Source of the DNA: Vulcanimicrobiota bacterium
Lineage (GTDB): Bacteria > Vulcanimicrobiota > Xenobia > Xenobiales > JADMJV01
Length of the DNA stretch: 32,948 bases
Reading direction: 5' to 3'
Assembly (NCBI GenBank): GCA_022842865.1
Contig: JALHOV010000012.1
Location: forward strand, 1-32,948
In this document: positions 16,344 to 25,130 of the stretch, one piece after another
Numbering within the stretch: position 1 is the stretch's first letter
How the letters are laid out: every line of letters begins with the position of its first letter
Notes under the pieces: model-generated
What the model was told of the DNA's origin: nothing
The model's database searches: none
The model's input: the letters and a program-made list of their open reading frames with translations, nothing else
Translations under genes and position numbers: made by a program

Positions 16344-17561
16344 ATGGAAAAGTTACACGCAATGAAGCTGGCTCAAAGAGTCCAGGTTATGAAACCCTCG
16401 AGCACCCTGGCCGTTACGGCGCTGGTCAAGAAAATGACCTCCGAGGGTCACAAAATCATTGGTTTTGGAGCGGGTGAGCCCGACTTCGACACTCCCCAAC
16501 ACATTAAAGACGCGGTGGCTGAAGCCCTCAAGCAAGGCCTCACCAAATACGAGCCGGTCAGCGGCACCCCCGCCGCCCTCAAGGCCGTGGCCCAATACAT
16601 GGAACCCAAAATCGGCCGCAATCTCGGCCCCGAGAACGCGCTCATCTCGTGCGGCGGCAAGCACAGCCTGTATCTCGCCTTCATGGCCCTGGTCGAACCG
16701 GGCGATGAAGTCATCATTCCCGCACCCTACTGGGTCAGTTACCCGGAACAGGCCCGCCTGTGCGGAGCCACGGTGGTCGAAGTGCCCGGCAGTGTCGACA
16801 ACGACTTCAAGATCACCCCCGAGCAATTGGAAAAGGTGATCACGCCCCGCTCCAAAGTGCTGATCATCAACAGCCCCTCGAACCCCAACGGAACCATGTA
16901 TTCGCCGGCCGAACTGAAGGCGCTGACCGAAGTGGTGCTACGCCACCCGCAGCTGATCGTCTTTGCCGACGACATCTACGAGCGGCTGGTCTACGGTTCC
17001 GAACCCTTTGTGAGCTGGTCCTCGCTCCACCCCGACCTGTTTGAACGCACCGTCACCTTCAACTGCCTGAGCAAAAGCTACGCTATGACCGGCTGGCGCG
17101 TCGGCTTCACCGTGGCCGAACCCAAGCTAATCAAGGCCATGTCGGGCCTGCAAGGACAGATGACCAGCAACATCACCAGCTTCATCTATCCCGCCATCGT
17201 GGCCGCTCTCACCGGGCCGCAAGACGAAGTGGAAAAGATGCGCCAGACCTTCGACGGGCGCGGTCAGTTGATGCATCGCCTCTTCTCGGCCATCCCGGGT
17301 GTGAAATGCTGCAAACCTACCGGCGCCTTCTACGTCTTTCCCGACATTTCGGCACACTTCGGCAAAACCGACCCGGCCGGCAAGAAGCTGATCACGGCGG
17401 CAGATTTCGCGGAATCGCTGCTGAGTCACGCCCAGGTTGCAGTGGTACCCGGCGAAGACTTCGCCGGGCCCAACCATGTGCGGGCCAGTTTCGCCACCAG
17501 CAATCAGAACATCGAAGAAGGCCTGGAGAAACTGGCTCGATTCGTGGAGCAACTGCGCTGA
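16344..17561 (+). CDS. aspC: Pyridoxal phosphate-dependent aspartate aminotransferase
   Basis: The 405-residue protein is a class I/II aminotransferase of the Ib type (as in Thermus AspAT). The PLP-binding lysine is Lys244 in SKSYAMTGWR. Other family landmarks are GAGEPDFDTP near 42-51, NSPSNPNGT, the ADDIYE PLP contact and a C-terminal arginine in RASFATS that binds the substrate carboxylate. It interconverts aspartate and oxaloacetate, and members sometimes also act on prephenate or other amino acids. ATG at 16344 is chosen because AAGGGCGG lies just upstream; ATG at 16362 and TTG at 16329 are alternatives. Its TGA overlaps the ATG of the next small gene (TGATG), so the two are coupled. It provides or uses aspartate, the substrate of the aspartokinase nearby. 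Confidence 0.92.
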   Translation: MEKLHAMKLAQRVQVMKPSSTLAVTALVKKMTSEGHKIIGFGAGEPDFDTPQHIKDAVAEALKQGLTKYEPVSGTPAALKAVAQYMEPKIGRNLGPENALISCGGKHSLYLAFMALVEPGDEVIIPAPYWVSYPEQARLCGATVVEVPGSVDNDFKITPEQLEKVITPRSKVLIINSPSNPNGTMYSPAELKALTEVVLRHPQLIVFADDIYERLVYGSEPFVSWSSLHPDLFERTVTFNCLSKSYAMTGWRVGFTVAEPKLIKAMSGLQGQMTSNITSFIYPAIVAALTGPQDEVEKMRQTFDGRGQLMHRLFSAIPGVKCCKPTGAFYVFPDISAHFGKTDPAGKKLITAADFAESLLSHAQVAVVPGEDFAGPNHVRASFATSNQNIEEGLEKLARFVEQLR

Positions 17562-17791
17562 TGGAAGAGTCGGAAAGGCTCGAAGAAGTAGCTGCTCTGG
17601 CCGACGACCTGGAACAGGCCCCCTGGGTTGGATGGGGCCTCTGGGGAGAAGAGCAGGAGTCCACCAATTTGCGGGTGCGGGCCGGCGACTTCGCCAACCC
17701 CGAGTCCAAGTACCTGGAGGAGAACGCTCCCCAGGCTACGCCGGCTGTGCAGCTGCAACGAGCTTTGGGACGCTTCCTGGGCAGGTCCTGA
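17561..17791 (+). CDS. Small acidic protein coupled to the aminotransferase (weak GatC-like resemblance)
   Basis: ATG at 17561 overlaps the aminotransferase stop, giving 76 residues. The sequence begins with an acidic helix (EESERLEEVAALADDLEQA) and ends LEENAPQATPAVQLQRALG. The order of an N-terminal helix followed by a segment ending in ENAP loosely recalls GatC, the small subunit of the Asp/Glu-tRNA amidotransferase, but the usual GatC core is not clear and no gatA or gatB is present. I would call it a hypothetical protein. Translational coupling suggests it is made together with the aminotransferase. Confidence 0.6.
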   Translation: MEESERLEEVAALADDLEQAPWVGWGLWGEEQESTNLRVRAGDFANPESKYLEENAPQATPAVQLQRALGRFLGRS

Positions 17792-17821
17792 AACGAAAAG
17801 ACCCGGCCACGCCCATCCCAG

Positions 17822-18205
17822 CTAGTGCCCGAGGTACAGTGGCAGTTGCCATCCGGGCGGGCCTTTGAGCAACAGCTCGTCTTTATTCACTTCCGTCTTC
17901 CAACGCAAGACCGCTCCAGCCTTTACTTCCATGCGAGGCGGCGGCGTGTCCACTCCTTTGCGACGAATCTCTAGCACGAAAGGCTCGGCCTGAGCCACTC
18001 GGACCACCAACTCGTTCTTCGCCCAGGTGAAGGGCCCGCTGGCTTTCGAAACTTTCTTATCGTCGGTAAAGTGCAAGCTGGCTGTCTGGTCGTCACCTAA
18101 AACCAGAGAAAAGCTCTGGCTCGGGGAAAGTGTGCCGCGATAGGACTTTGCACCATCCGCTCCCAGCGGCAAGGCAAGACAGAAAAGCAACAGGAACTTG
18201 CGCAT
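17822..18205 (-). CDS. Small exported protein of unknown function
   Basis: From ATG at 18205 the product is 127 residues with a clear Sec signal peptide (MRKFLLLFCLALPLGADG, cleavage near residue 18-19). The mature part is about 108 residues and beta-rich (SFSLVLGDDQTASLHFTDD, PFVLEIRRKGVD), like a small beta-sandwich, and has no cysteine pair. I do not recognise a family. The frame extends to 18262, but that extension would bury the signal peptide. The ribosome binding site (AGG one base from ATG) is poor, so another start cannot be excluded. It is transcribed divergently from the peptide transporter. Confidence 0.7.
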   Translation of the reverse strand: MRKFLLLFCLALPLGADGAKSYRGTLSPSQSFSLVLGDDQTASLHFTDDKKVSKASGPFTWAKNELVVRVAQAEPFVLEIRRKGVDTPPPRMEVKAGAVLRWKTEVNKDELLLKGPPGWQLPLYLGH

Positions 18206-18332
18206 ACCTGGTCTTTCTTGAGACAGCCCCCAGGGCCTTTCTGGCCCACCAGCAAGCCCCACTTCTCCACTTATTCATAGAACGGCAACGTGGCCCCCGA
18301 CCGGCAGGCCTAAAATCGGGTGTCACATAAAC

Positions 18333-18337
18333 GGAGG
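18333..18337 (+). promoter_or_regulatory. Strong ribosome binding site of the peptide transporter
   Basis: GGAGG lies six bases before ATG 18344. This decides the start against the in-frame upstream GTG at 18320. Confidence 0.8.
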
Positions 18338-18343
18338 AACCCC

Positions 18344-20230
18344 ATGCCAGAGAAGTCCCAGGAACCAACGGTTTTAGGCCACCCGGCCGGACTATTCGTA
18401 CTATTTTTCGCGGAAATGTGGGAGCGATTCTCCTACTACGGCATGCGCGCCCTGCTCGTTTTCTACATGATCAAGGGCTTCCTGGGCTACAACGACGCCA
18501 ACGCCTATAAGATCTACGGGGCCTACACGGCTCTGGTCTACGCCACCCCCTTCATCGGCGGCATGCTGGCCGACAAAGTGCTGGGTGCCCGCGTTGCCGT
18601 CATCATCGGCGGCGTGCTCATGGCCCTTGGCCACCTGCTCATGGGTATCCAGAACCCGACCGCCTTCTTCCTGGCGCTGGGCCTGCTCATCACCGGCAAC
18701 GGTTTCTTCAAACCCAACATCTCCACCATCGTCGGCTCCCTCTACAAGCAGGGCAACCCGAAACGGGACGCAGGTTTCACCATTTTTTACATGGGCATCA
18801 ACCTGGGAGCAGCCATGTCGCCCCTGTTGTGCGGCTACGTGGGCGAAAAATTCGGCTGGCACTATGGCTTCAACCTCGCCACCATGGGAATGCTCATCGG
18901 GCTGGCCGTCTTTGTGGCCCCCAATGTTGTCACCCAATTTATGATTCTGGGCGGGGCCTTCGGCAGCGCCGCCGCCCTCATTTACTTCCACGAAGGCTCC
19001 ACTGCGCTGGTTATCAACGGCTTCGTGGCCGTCACCCTGGTGGCGGCGGCCCTGGTGGCCGCGGTGGCCATCCAGCGCGGCGGGCTGCCACAGGATGCGG
19101 GCCGCTGTCCTCACCCCGACCGACTGCTCAACTCGGTGATGATGACCCTGGTGGGAGTGGTCATCGCCGTGCCCACCTTCGCATTCCTGGTGCAGCAAAG
19201 CTCGGTGGCCGGCACAGGCCTTATCGTCTTCGGCGGCGGCGCCTTCCTATGGTTGATCTACGGCGCCTTTCAAAGCCAAAAAGTGGAGCGCGAGCGCCTC
19301 TTTGTGGTGCTGATTCTCATGTTCTTCTCTATGCTCTTCTGGGCGTTTTTCGAACAGGCCGGCAGCTCGGTCAGCAATTTCACCGACCGCAACGTCAACC
19401 GCGTCAGCGGTGGCCACGTCATCACCCAGAGCGAAGTGGGCCAAACCCTGACTTTTGAAATAGGTCAGGCCCAACTGGGCTACAAAAACGGCGACCAGCT
19501 CATCACCATGTCGGTGCTGGACGAGGCCCGCAAAGAGAAGAAGACCAACGTTTCCTGGACCGTCACGCCCGAGCATGTGGGCATGGTCACCGAGGGCAAG
19601 GAAATGCCGGCCAGCACTTTCCAGGCCGCCAACGCCATCTTCATCGTGGTGCTGGGACTGATTTTCAGCGCTCTCTGGGGCTTTCTGGCCTCGCGCAAAA
19701 TGGAACCGAGCACTCCCGTCAAGTTCTCCCTCGGGCTGATCCAATTGGGCCTGGGCTTTGTGGCCTTCTGGTACGGCGCCGCCCACCCCGACAGCCGCGG
19801 CATGGTTTTCGTGGGCTGGCTGCTGCTCGGCTATCTGATGCAGACCACTGGCGAGCTTTGCCTGTCCCCGGTCGGTCTTTCCATGGTCACCAAACTTTCG
19901 CCGGCCCGCATGGTCAGCACGGTGATGGGCGCCTGGTTCCTGGCCACCGCCTTCTCCAACTTCCTGGCCGGCATGATCGCCAGCCTGACCGGCGTTTCTG
20001 GCGAAGGCGGCAAAGAAGCCACCATTCCCATCCCCCTGGAAACGGTCGGCGTTTACGGCGGAGTCTTCAAAATCATCGCCATGACCGCTATCGGCTCCGG
20101 CGTCTTCTGCCTGCTCATCTCACCCATCCTGAAGAAATGGATGCACAGCGACGTGGTCGACCCCATCGAGCCCAGCGACCAGGGCCAGCCCCTTGAAATT
20201 GGTTTCAGTCCGAATAAGGACGAGCTATAG
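18344..20230 (+). CDS. POT/PTR family proton-dependent oligopeptide transporter
   Basis: The 628-residue protein is an MFS transporter of the proton-coupled oligopeptide family, importing di- and tripeptides across the inner membrane. The family signature ExxERFSYYG is seen as EMWERFSYYGMRALLVFYM in the first helix (about 20-38), and FYMGINLGAAMSPLLCGYVGE matches the PTR2 signature. About 12-14 hydrophobic helices are visible. A polar segment of roughly 90 residues (from TDRNVNRV to MPASTFQAAN) is inserted between two helices in the second half, as in some long bacterial members, and should be extracytoplasmic. Its 3' end overlaps the convergent PLP-enzyme gene by 26 bases. It complements the cytoplasmic S9 peptidase in peptide use (inference). 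Confidence 0.93.
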   Translation: MPEKSQEPTVLGHPAGLFVLFFAEMWERFSYYGMRALLVFYMIKGFLGYNDANAYKIYGAYTALVYATPFIGGMLADKVLGARVAVIIGGVLMALGHLLMGIQNPTAFFLALGLLITGNGFFKPNISTIVGSLYKQGNPKRDAGFTIFYMGINLGAAMSPLLCGYVGEKFGWHYGFNLATMGMLIGLAVFVAPNVVTQFMILGGAFGSAAALIYFHEGSTALVINGFVAVTLVAAALVAAVAIQRGGLPQDAGRCPHPDRLLNSVMMTLVGVVIAVPTFAFLVQQSSVAGTGLIVFGGGAFLWLIYGAFQSQKVERERLFVVLILMFFSMLFWAFFEQAGSSVSNFTDRNVNRVSGGHVITQSEVGQTLTFEIGQAQLGYKNGDQLITMSVLDEARKEKKTNVSWTVTPEHVGMVTEGKEMPASTFQAANAIFIVVLGLIFSALWGFLASRKMEPSTPVKFSLGLIQLGLGFVAFWYGAAHPDSRGMVFVGWLLLGYLMQTTGELCLSPVGLSMVTKLSPARMVSTVMGAWFLATAFSNFLAGMIASLTGVSGEGGKEATIPIPLETVGVYGGVFKIIAMTAIGSGVFCLLISPILKKWMHSDVVDPIEPSDQGQPLEIGFSPNKDEL

Positions 20231-21362
20231 CGTCAAAGGCCTGCAGGAAAGCCTCCAGGTCGGACTGCTGGTTGTAAAAATGGGGGGAAATGCGGATGCC
20301 GCAGTCGGGGCGATAATCCACAATCACCCCCTGCGCCTCCAGGGCTTTCTGACACTCGCGCGCGCCGGGAAAGTCGACGCACACCATGCCGTTGCGAAGA
20401 TCGGCCGAGCGCGGACTTTTTACATTCAAGCCCCGCTCCAACAACTGCTCGAAAAGCCAACTGGTCAACTGCTGCGAGTGGCTGCGGATCGCCGGCAAGC
20501 CCAATTTTTCGATCCACTCCAACCCCTGACGGGCGGCAAACAGGGCCAGCACATTGGGCGTACCGTTCAAAAAGCGCAAAATCCCCTGATTCAACTCAGG
20601 GATCCGCGTCTTCTCGTAGGCAAAGGGATTGGCCAGCGAAAACCAGCCCACCAGCGTGGGTTCCAGTTGCTGGATCAGCTCCGGCCGCACGTACAAAAAG
20701 CCGCCGCCAGGACCGCCGCACAGCCATTTGTGACAACCCGCCACATAAAAATCAAAGCCTCCCCGGGTCAGATCGATGGGTACGCAGCCAGCCGCCTGGT
20801 AAGCATCTACGACCAGCAGCGCCCCCATTTCGCGGGCCTTACGCTGCAGCCGCTCCACGTCTTGTAAAGCGCCCGAACGAAAGTAGGCATGACTGGTCAC
20901 CACCAGGGCGGTGCGCTCATCGATGGCTTCCTCCAGAAGTTCTACCGGCATCAGCACCGGGTCTGGAGAGGGCAGCACCACCACTTCCGCTCCGTAGACC
21001 TCTTGAGACTGCCAGAAGGGCAAGCTGGTGGTAAATTCCAGGTCACAAAGCACCACGCGGCGGCGTTCCGGCGTGTAGCGCAAACAACTGGCGATGATGG
21101 CAAAGCCCAAAGTGACGTTGAGGCACGGCACGATGGTGCCCTGGGGCGCCCCCAGAATGCGCTCGAGCCGACTTCCGAATTCGCCGATGACCTGCCACCA
21201 CTCCCCGTCCCAGGCCAGAATGCCCTGGCTGGCCCAGAGTTCGGAGTAACGCTGCAGTTCGGCAGGTGTGCCCGCCGGCATGGCGCCCAGACTATGGCTG
21301 GCCAGATAATTCTTCTGTGCCAGGATCGGAAACTGGTCACGGGGCGCGAGCGACTGCTGCAA
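20205..21362 (-). CDS. Class V aminotransferase-fold PLP enzyme, kynureninase-like
   Basis: The 385-residue protein has the PLP lysine at Lys212 in the motif GCHKWLCGGPGGGFLYVRP and the ring-contact aspartate at Asp186 in VVDAYQAAG. The early segment NYLASHSLGAMP corresponds to the kynureninase signature around residues 18-29. These features favour kynureninase or a related hydrolase over cysteine desulfurase, but no other tryptophan-degradation gene is present, so the substrate is uncertain. TTG at 21362 is preceded by AGGAG four bases away, which supports this unusual start. It is divergent from tlyA across only 35 bases, so their promoters must overlap. The 3' end overlaps the transporter gene by 26 bases. 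Confidence 0.85.
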   Translation of the reverse strand: MQQSLAPRDQFPILAQKNYLASHSLGAMPAGTPAELQRYSELWASQGILAWDGEWWQVIGEFGSRLERILGAPQGTIVPCLNVTLGFAIIASCLRYTPERRRVVLCDLEFTTSLPFWQSQEVYGAEVVVLPSPDPVLMPVELLEEAIDERTALVVTSHAYFRSGALQDVERLQRKAREMGALLVVDAYQAAGCVPIDLTRGGFDFYVAGCHKWLCGGPGGGFLYVRPELIQQLEPTLVGWFSLANPFAYEKTRIPELNQGILRFLNGTPNVLALFAARQGLEWIEKLGLPAIRSHSQQLTSWLFEQLLERGLNVKSPRSADLRNGMVCVDFPGARECQKALEAQGVIVDYRPDCGIRISPHFYNQQSDLEAFLQAFDAIARPYSD

Positions 21363-21397
21363 GGTTCTCCTCCAAATAGTCAGAACAGACTGGGGGC

Positions 21398-22198
21398 GTG
21401 CCGAAAAAAACTCGACTGGACCAACTGTTGGTGGAGCAAGGCTTCTTCCCCTCCCGGGAAAAAGCCCAGGCCTCCATCATGGCCGGGTTAGTGCTGGTCG
21501 GCGGACAACGCTGCGACAAAGCCGGCACCCCCATCAAAGAAGACGCCCTCATCGAGATCAAGGGCAAACCCCATCCCTACGCCAGCCGGGGCGGGCTCAA
21601 GCTGGCCCAGGCGCTGGATCTGCTGCAGTGGGATGTGAGCGAATGGAAGGCGGTTGACCTGGGAGCTTCCACCGGAGGTTTCACCGACTGCCTGCTGCAA
21701 AAGGGCGCCGCCCAGGTATGCGCCGTAGACGTGGGCCGGGGTCAACTGGACATGAAGCTGCAGCAAGATCCCCGCGTGATCATCAAAGACAAAACCAACG
21801 CCCGCTACCTGGAACGAGAGCAACTGCCCTTTCCCCCCGACCTGGTCACCGCCGATCTCGCCTTCATCTCCTTGAGGCTCCTCTATCCCGTCATCTGGGA
21901 ATGGCACTGCCCGCGGCTGATCACCCTCATCAAACCGCAGTTCGAAACCGAGGCCAAGAATCTGCGCAAAGGCGTAGTTCTCGACCCACGGGTGCATCAG
22001 GAAGTCCTGGCGCGCAGCACCAGCGAGGCGTCCGAAGCGGGCTGGCTTTTAGAGAACTTGACCTACTCGCCGGTGCGCGGACCGGCGGGAAATATTGAAT
22101 TTGTGGCAGGTTTCACCCGCCATGAATCTAAACCAGCCAGGCAGGCCCAAATGAATTGGGCCGAACTTGTGGCGCAAGCCCATCAGTCGGCGGTGTAA
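21398..22198 (+). CDS. tlyA: TlyA family rRNA (cytidine-2'-O)-methyltransferase
   Basis: The 266-residue protein has an N-terminal S4 RNA-binding domain (about 4-62, RLDQLLVEQGFFPSREKAQ) and a FtsJ-like SAM methyltransferase domain. The SAM-binding loop is VDLGASTGGFTD (86-97), and later motifs are ADLAFISLR and LIKPQFE. TlyA methylates ribose 2'-OH positions in 16S and 23S rRNA and affects capreomycin sensitivity in mycobacteria (family knowledge). GTG at 21398 follows GGGGGC. The TAA stop overlaps the ATG of the MCE gene (TAATG), which places tlyA at the head of a plus-strand run of five genes. Confidence 0.93.
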   Translation: MPKKTRLDQLLVEQGFFPSREKAQASIMAGLVLVGGQRCDKAGTPIKEDALIEIKGKPHPYASRGGLKLAQALDLLQWDVSEWKAVDLGASTGGFTDCLLQKGAAQVCAVDVGRGQLDMKLQQDPRVIIKDKTNARYLEREQLPFPPDLVTADLAFISLRLLYPVIWEWHCPRLITLIKPQFETEAKNLRKGVVLDPRVHQEVLARSTSEASEAGWLLENLTYSPVRGPAGNIEFVAGFTRHESKPARQAQMNWAELVAQAHQSAV

Positions 22199-23283
22199 TG
22201 CTCAGTAAAGAGGGTCGGATCGGTCTGGTCGTGTGCAGCATCTCCATGGTGATGCTCGGGATGGCCCCTACCCAGACCAAGCGCACGCCGCTGGGTGGCG
22301 CCCAGTACAAACTGGTCTTTCACGCCTGCCAGGGGCTACGTGTGGGCGATCCGGTCACTTTGGGAGGCGTCGATGGCGGCCGCGTGGTCGACATCGACTT
22401 CGCGCCCAAGGAAGAGTGGAACGATCTCAATCCTCCGGGCGAAAACCGCCCGGTGGTGCTGGTCACGGTAGGTCTTTATCAGGGCTACAAGCTAACCAAA
22501 GGCACCGCCTACAAAGTGGTTTCCACCCTGCGCGGACGGCATTTCATCAACATCCTGCCCCCGCCGCCCGGCGAAGCCGCATCCGATGGAGTTCTCAACA
22601 ACGAACTGAACAACACCGGCGATGACCAGATGCTGGCCACCATCAAACAGTTCAAAGTGCTCAATCAGTCGACCAAAGACATGCGGTCCAGCTTTGCCGA
22701 CCCCGTCTTCCGACGCGACATGAAGGACCTGGCCTCGAATATGCGGTTCTACTCGGCCGAATTCGTGCGCGTTAGCCAGGGCTCGCGTGCCCAGGTGCTG
22801 AAAATGCAGCAGAGTCTCGAGCGCCAGGAGGCCGCCTTGTTGGCCAACGTCCAGCGCATGGACGAAAAAACCGCCCGTGCCTCGGCCTTAATCCGCACCA
22901 TGGTGCCGGCTGCGCGTGCTCAACTGGCCAGCTACCAGGGCAAGCTCGACGCCGGCCAAAAGCAGATGGACCAGGCCTACCAGCTGGCCGCAGGCTACAC
23001 CAAGGGCCTGTTGGAGCTCAAGGCTCGCCTGGAGAACAGTCCACTGGCCAAACTGGACCCCGACAAACTCGGCCAGCAGGTGCACGACTGGAAAAACAAA
23101 CTGGAGGACTACGCCAACCTGGCCGGCGATATGCACACCCTCTCCTCGGATCCCCAGATCCGGGACGGACTGAAGGATCCGATTCGCAAGTTCAAAGCCA
23201 GGTCGGAGCAGTGGAAAGAGCAGGTGCACGGCTTCGAAACCCAGGTCGAACCCTTTCGCTGGCTCATTCCCCGGGAACACTGA
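22198..23283 (+). CDS. MCE/MlaD family lipid-transport-type protein
   Basis: The 361-residue product has one N-terminal membrane anchor (about 7-22, RIGLVVCSISMVMLGM) and an MCE domain (about 37-122). Within it, LVFHACQGLRVGDPVTLGGVDGGRVVDI is matched by eye to the MCE core (quoted by position 40-67 in part). A long helical, coiled-coil-prone C-terminus follows (about 140-350). MCE proteins form hexameric rings that carry lipids between inner and outer membranes together with an ABC permease and ATPase. Neither partner gene is in this window, so it is an orphan here. The ATG overlaps the tlyA stop. Lack of a lipobox supports an inner-membrane anchor facing the periplasm. Confidence 0.85.
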   Translation: MLSKEGRIGLVVCSISMVMLGMAPTQTKRTPLGGAQYKLVFHACQGLRVGDPVTLGGVDGGRVVDIDFAPKEEWNDLNPPGENRPVVLVTVGLYQGYKLTKGTAYKVVSTLRGRHFINILPPPPGEAASDGVLNNELNNTGDDQMLATIKQFKVLNQSTKDMRSSFADPVFRRDMKDLASNMRFYSAEFVRVSQGSRAQVLKMQQSLERQEAALLANVQRMDEKTARASALIRTMVPAARAQLASYQGKLDAGQKQMDQAYQLAAGYTKGLLELKARLENSPLAKLDPDKLGQQVHDWKNKLEDYANLAGDMHTLSSDPQIRDGLKDPIRKFKARSEQWKEQVHGFETQVEPFRWLIPREH

Positions 23284-23327
23284 CCTCCCCGTAGGATCTT
23301 TTTAAGGGCGGAGGAATAAGCTGAGGT

Positions 23328-24218
23328 ATGGCCAGCTCGCGAATGGATGCTTTTTTTCAGGGATACAACCCGTACACGGGTTCGGCCCTGCCGAAACCTG
23401 CTCGCCACGAAGGCCCCCAATCCAGCGCTTCCTCCTATCAGGGCCATCCCAACCAGGGCCAGATGCCGCAAGACTCGATGGCCCCGCAGGTCAATCCCCA
23501 CGAGGTCCTCGACCCGCTCTATATGGCTCAGAATGAGCTCGACAAAGCCAAAGCCGGCATCGCAAAAGTCCGCAACTACTGGACCAACGTCCAGCGCGAA
23601 GTCAACTCCGCCTCCACCCAGACAAGCCGGGCCAACAACGACCTCTATCCGGCCGAAAGCGACACGGAAGAGACGGACAATTCGCGCACCGGCCAGTGGG
23701 CCAACAGCAGTCTGGATCAGATCGAGCGCCAACTTTACAACCTCCGCTACGACAGCTCCAATCCCAGCTATGCCCTCATCGAAATCAAAGGTCAGTTGTC
23801 CAGCGCTCAGGGCTACCTGAGCCAGGTGGACTCGAAGCGCCTTCCCAACCCCTATCGCCACCAGGAAGCAACACGCAACATGGGCGACTTCAGCACCCAA
23901 CTGTACCGCATCGAAATGGCCCAACAGCAACTGGAGCAGAAACTGCAAGGACTGCAAACCCCGATCAGCTCGGCTCGCTATGACTTGAACGCGGTGGCGC
24001 GCGATACCGAAGGCGTGTCGTTGGCCTACCAGGCGCGTGCCGCACGCGGCAACTTAACCACCCTTTCCCAACAGTTGCAGCAAATCGACCAACATTTGCG
24101 CTATTCGGAAGCAGATCTGCGGACGGCCGAAACTTCCGCCAACTCGGCCGATCAGAATCTGCAAAATGCCTATGACGAATATCAATATAGCTGGCGAACC
24201 TCTGATCGCAGGGTGTAA
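23328..24218 (+). CDS. Coiled-coil protein of unknown function
   Basis: The 296-residue product opens with about 60 disordered residues rich in Pro, Gln, Ser and Gly (for example SSYQGHPNQGQMPQDSM). Long helices full of Gln, Asn, Leu and Ala follow, with heptad-like spacing: ELDKAKAGIAKVRNYW, RIEMAQQQLEQKLQGLQ, LTTLSQQLQQIDQHLRYSE. There is no signal peptide or membrane helix. It starts 44 bases after the MCE gene, and GAGGT lies directly before ATG 23328; ATG 23343 is an alternative. I do not recognise a family. A structural or filament-forming role is possible from composition alone. Confidence 0.8.
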   Translation: MASSRMDAFFQGYNPYTGSALPKPARHEGPQSSASSYQGHPNQGQMPQDSMAPQVNPHEVLDPLYMAQNELDKAKAGIAKVRNYWTNVQREVNSASTQTSRANNDLYPAESDTEETDNSRTGQWANSSLDQIERQLYNLRYDSSNPSYALIEIKGQLSSAQGYLSQVDSKRLPNPYRHQEATRNMGDFSTQLYRIEMAQQQLEQKLQGLQTPISSARYDLNAVARDTEGVSLAYQARAARGNLTTLSQQLQQIDQHLRYSEADLRTAETSANSADQNLQNAYDEYQYSWRTSDRRV

Positions 24219-24245
24219 ATAGAATGGGTCGGAGGTAGTCTGCTC

Positions 24246-25130
24246 GTGAAATCTACTCGTTGGGTCCCAATGCTTTTGCTGGTAGCCTTGATCGGCCCGG
24301 TGCAATCCGCTCCCGACAAGAACCACATTTATCTGGTGGTCGCCCAGTCCGGAAAGTGCACCGTTGCCGGCAAACCCATTTCCCTCTTGAGCTACCTGTC
24401 GATCCAAGACACCGTCTCCTGCCCTCCCAACGGGTCGCTGACCGTGACCAACGTGTTAACCGGCGCACGCTATCAGATTTCCGGCCAGACGGCTCTGGCC
24501 AAAGAGCTGGTCCCGAACCACAAGACCATCAAGACCGTCCGCCAGAGTCAAGAGCAGCGACAAGGCATCGAAGTCAGCCATCAGGTGGACATGAGCAAAT
24601 ACGGCGGTTACACCAGTCGCTCCCTCGGAGTCAAAGCCGATGCCCCCATCCCCGTCTCCCTCGAAAAGCTCCCGGTCGTGCTCGACCTGACCCTCAGCAA
24701 ACACAAATTGGACGGGCCGAACCCGATGATTCGCTACCGCAAAGTGAATGATCACGGCTATCCGGAATATGTACGCGCGGTGGTTTCCCCCGACGGCAAC
24801 CGACTGACGCTACCCGACTTGAAGATCCCGCCCGATCAGACGACCATGATCTTTTTTGGTGACCCGGAAAAGACGGATGGGCGGGAGGTCTCCGACGGTC
24901 AGGCATCCTTCGCGGTCACCGTGATCAACCCGAAATTGGAAAAGAAACTGCGCACCGTGCGCAAGATGGCTGATAAAGCCTCCGAGCTGGAAGCCTATGA
25001 GGCCTACTGCCAGCTAGAAGTCTACTGGCCCGCCCGCCAACTCCGGGACTCTCTGCTCAAGCAGTATCCAGAAGCCAGGGGAGAAATCGGAGAACTCTTC
25101 AAGAAGTGGATTGAGCCGGTGCCGAAATGA
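24246..25130 (+). CDS. Exported protein with FecR-like N-terminal domain
   Basis: The 294-residue product starts at GTG 24246 and has a Sec signal peptide (about 1-21, VPMLLLVALIGPVQSA). The following 60 residues (YLVVAQSGKCTVAGKPISLL, then GSLTVTNVLTGARYQISG) follow the small beta-barrel pattern of FecR-like domains: a GxV-like strand, a threshold-like turn and a closing strand. A middle beta-rich region and a C-terminal helical segment (KMADKASELEAYEAYCQLE) complete it. The FecR call is by eye and moderate at best. ATG of the caspase gene overlaps its stop (ATGA), so the two are translationally coupled and both are exported. Confidence 0.75.
   Translation: MKSTRWVPMLLLVALIGPVQSAPDKNHIYLVVAQSGKCTVAGKPISLLSYLSIQDTVSCPPNGSLTVTNVLTGARYQISGQTALAKELVPNHKTIKTVRQSQEQRQGIEVSHQVDMSKYGGYTSRSLGVKADAPIPVSLEKLPVVLDLTLSKHKLDGPNPMIRYRKVNDHGYPEYVRAVVSPDGNRLTLPDLKIPPDQTTMIFFGDPEKTDGREVSDGQASFAVTVINPKLEKKLRTVRKMADKASELEAYEAYCQLEVYWPARQLRDSLLKQYPEARGEIGELFKKWIEPVPK

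Noticed and set aside
18401-19198. 265-codon His/Asp-rich minus-strand frame
   Set aside because: It is the complement of the POT transporter gene; its odd composition comes from transmembrane codons read backwards.
20193-20867. 224-codon plus-strand frame
   Set aside because: It is antisense to the kynureninase-like gene, whose PLP motif is unambiguous.
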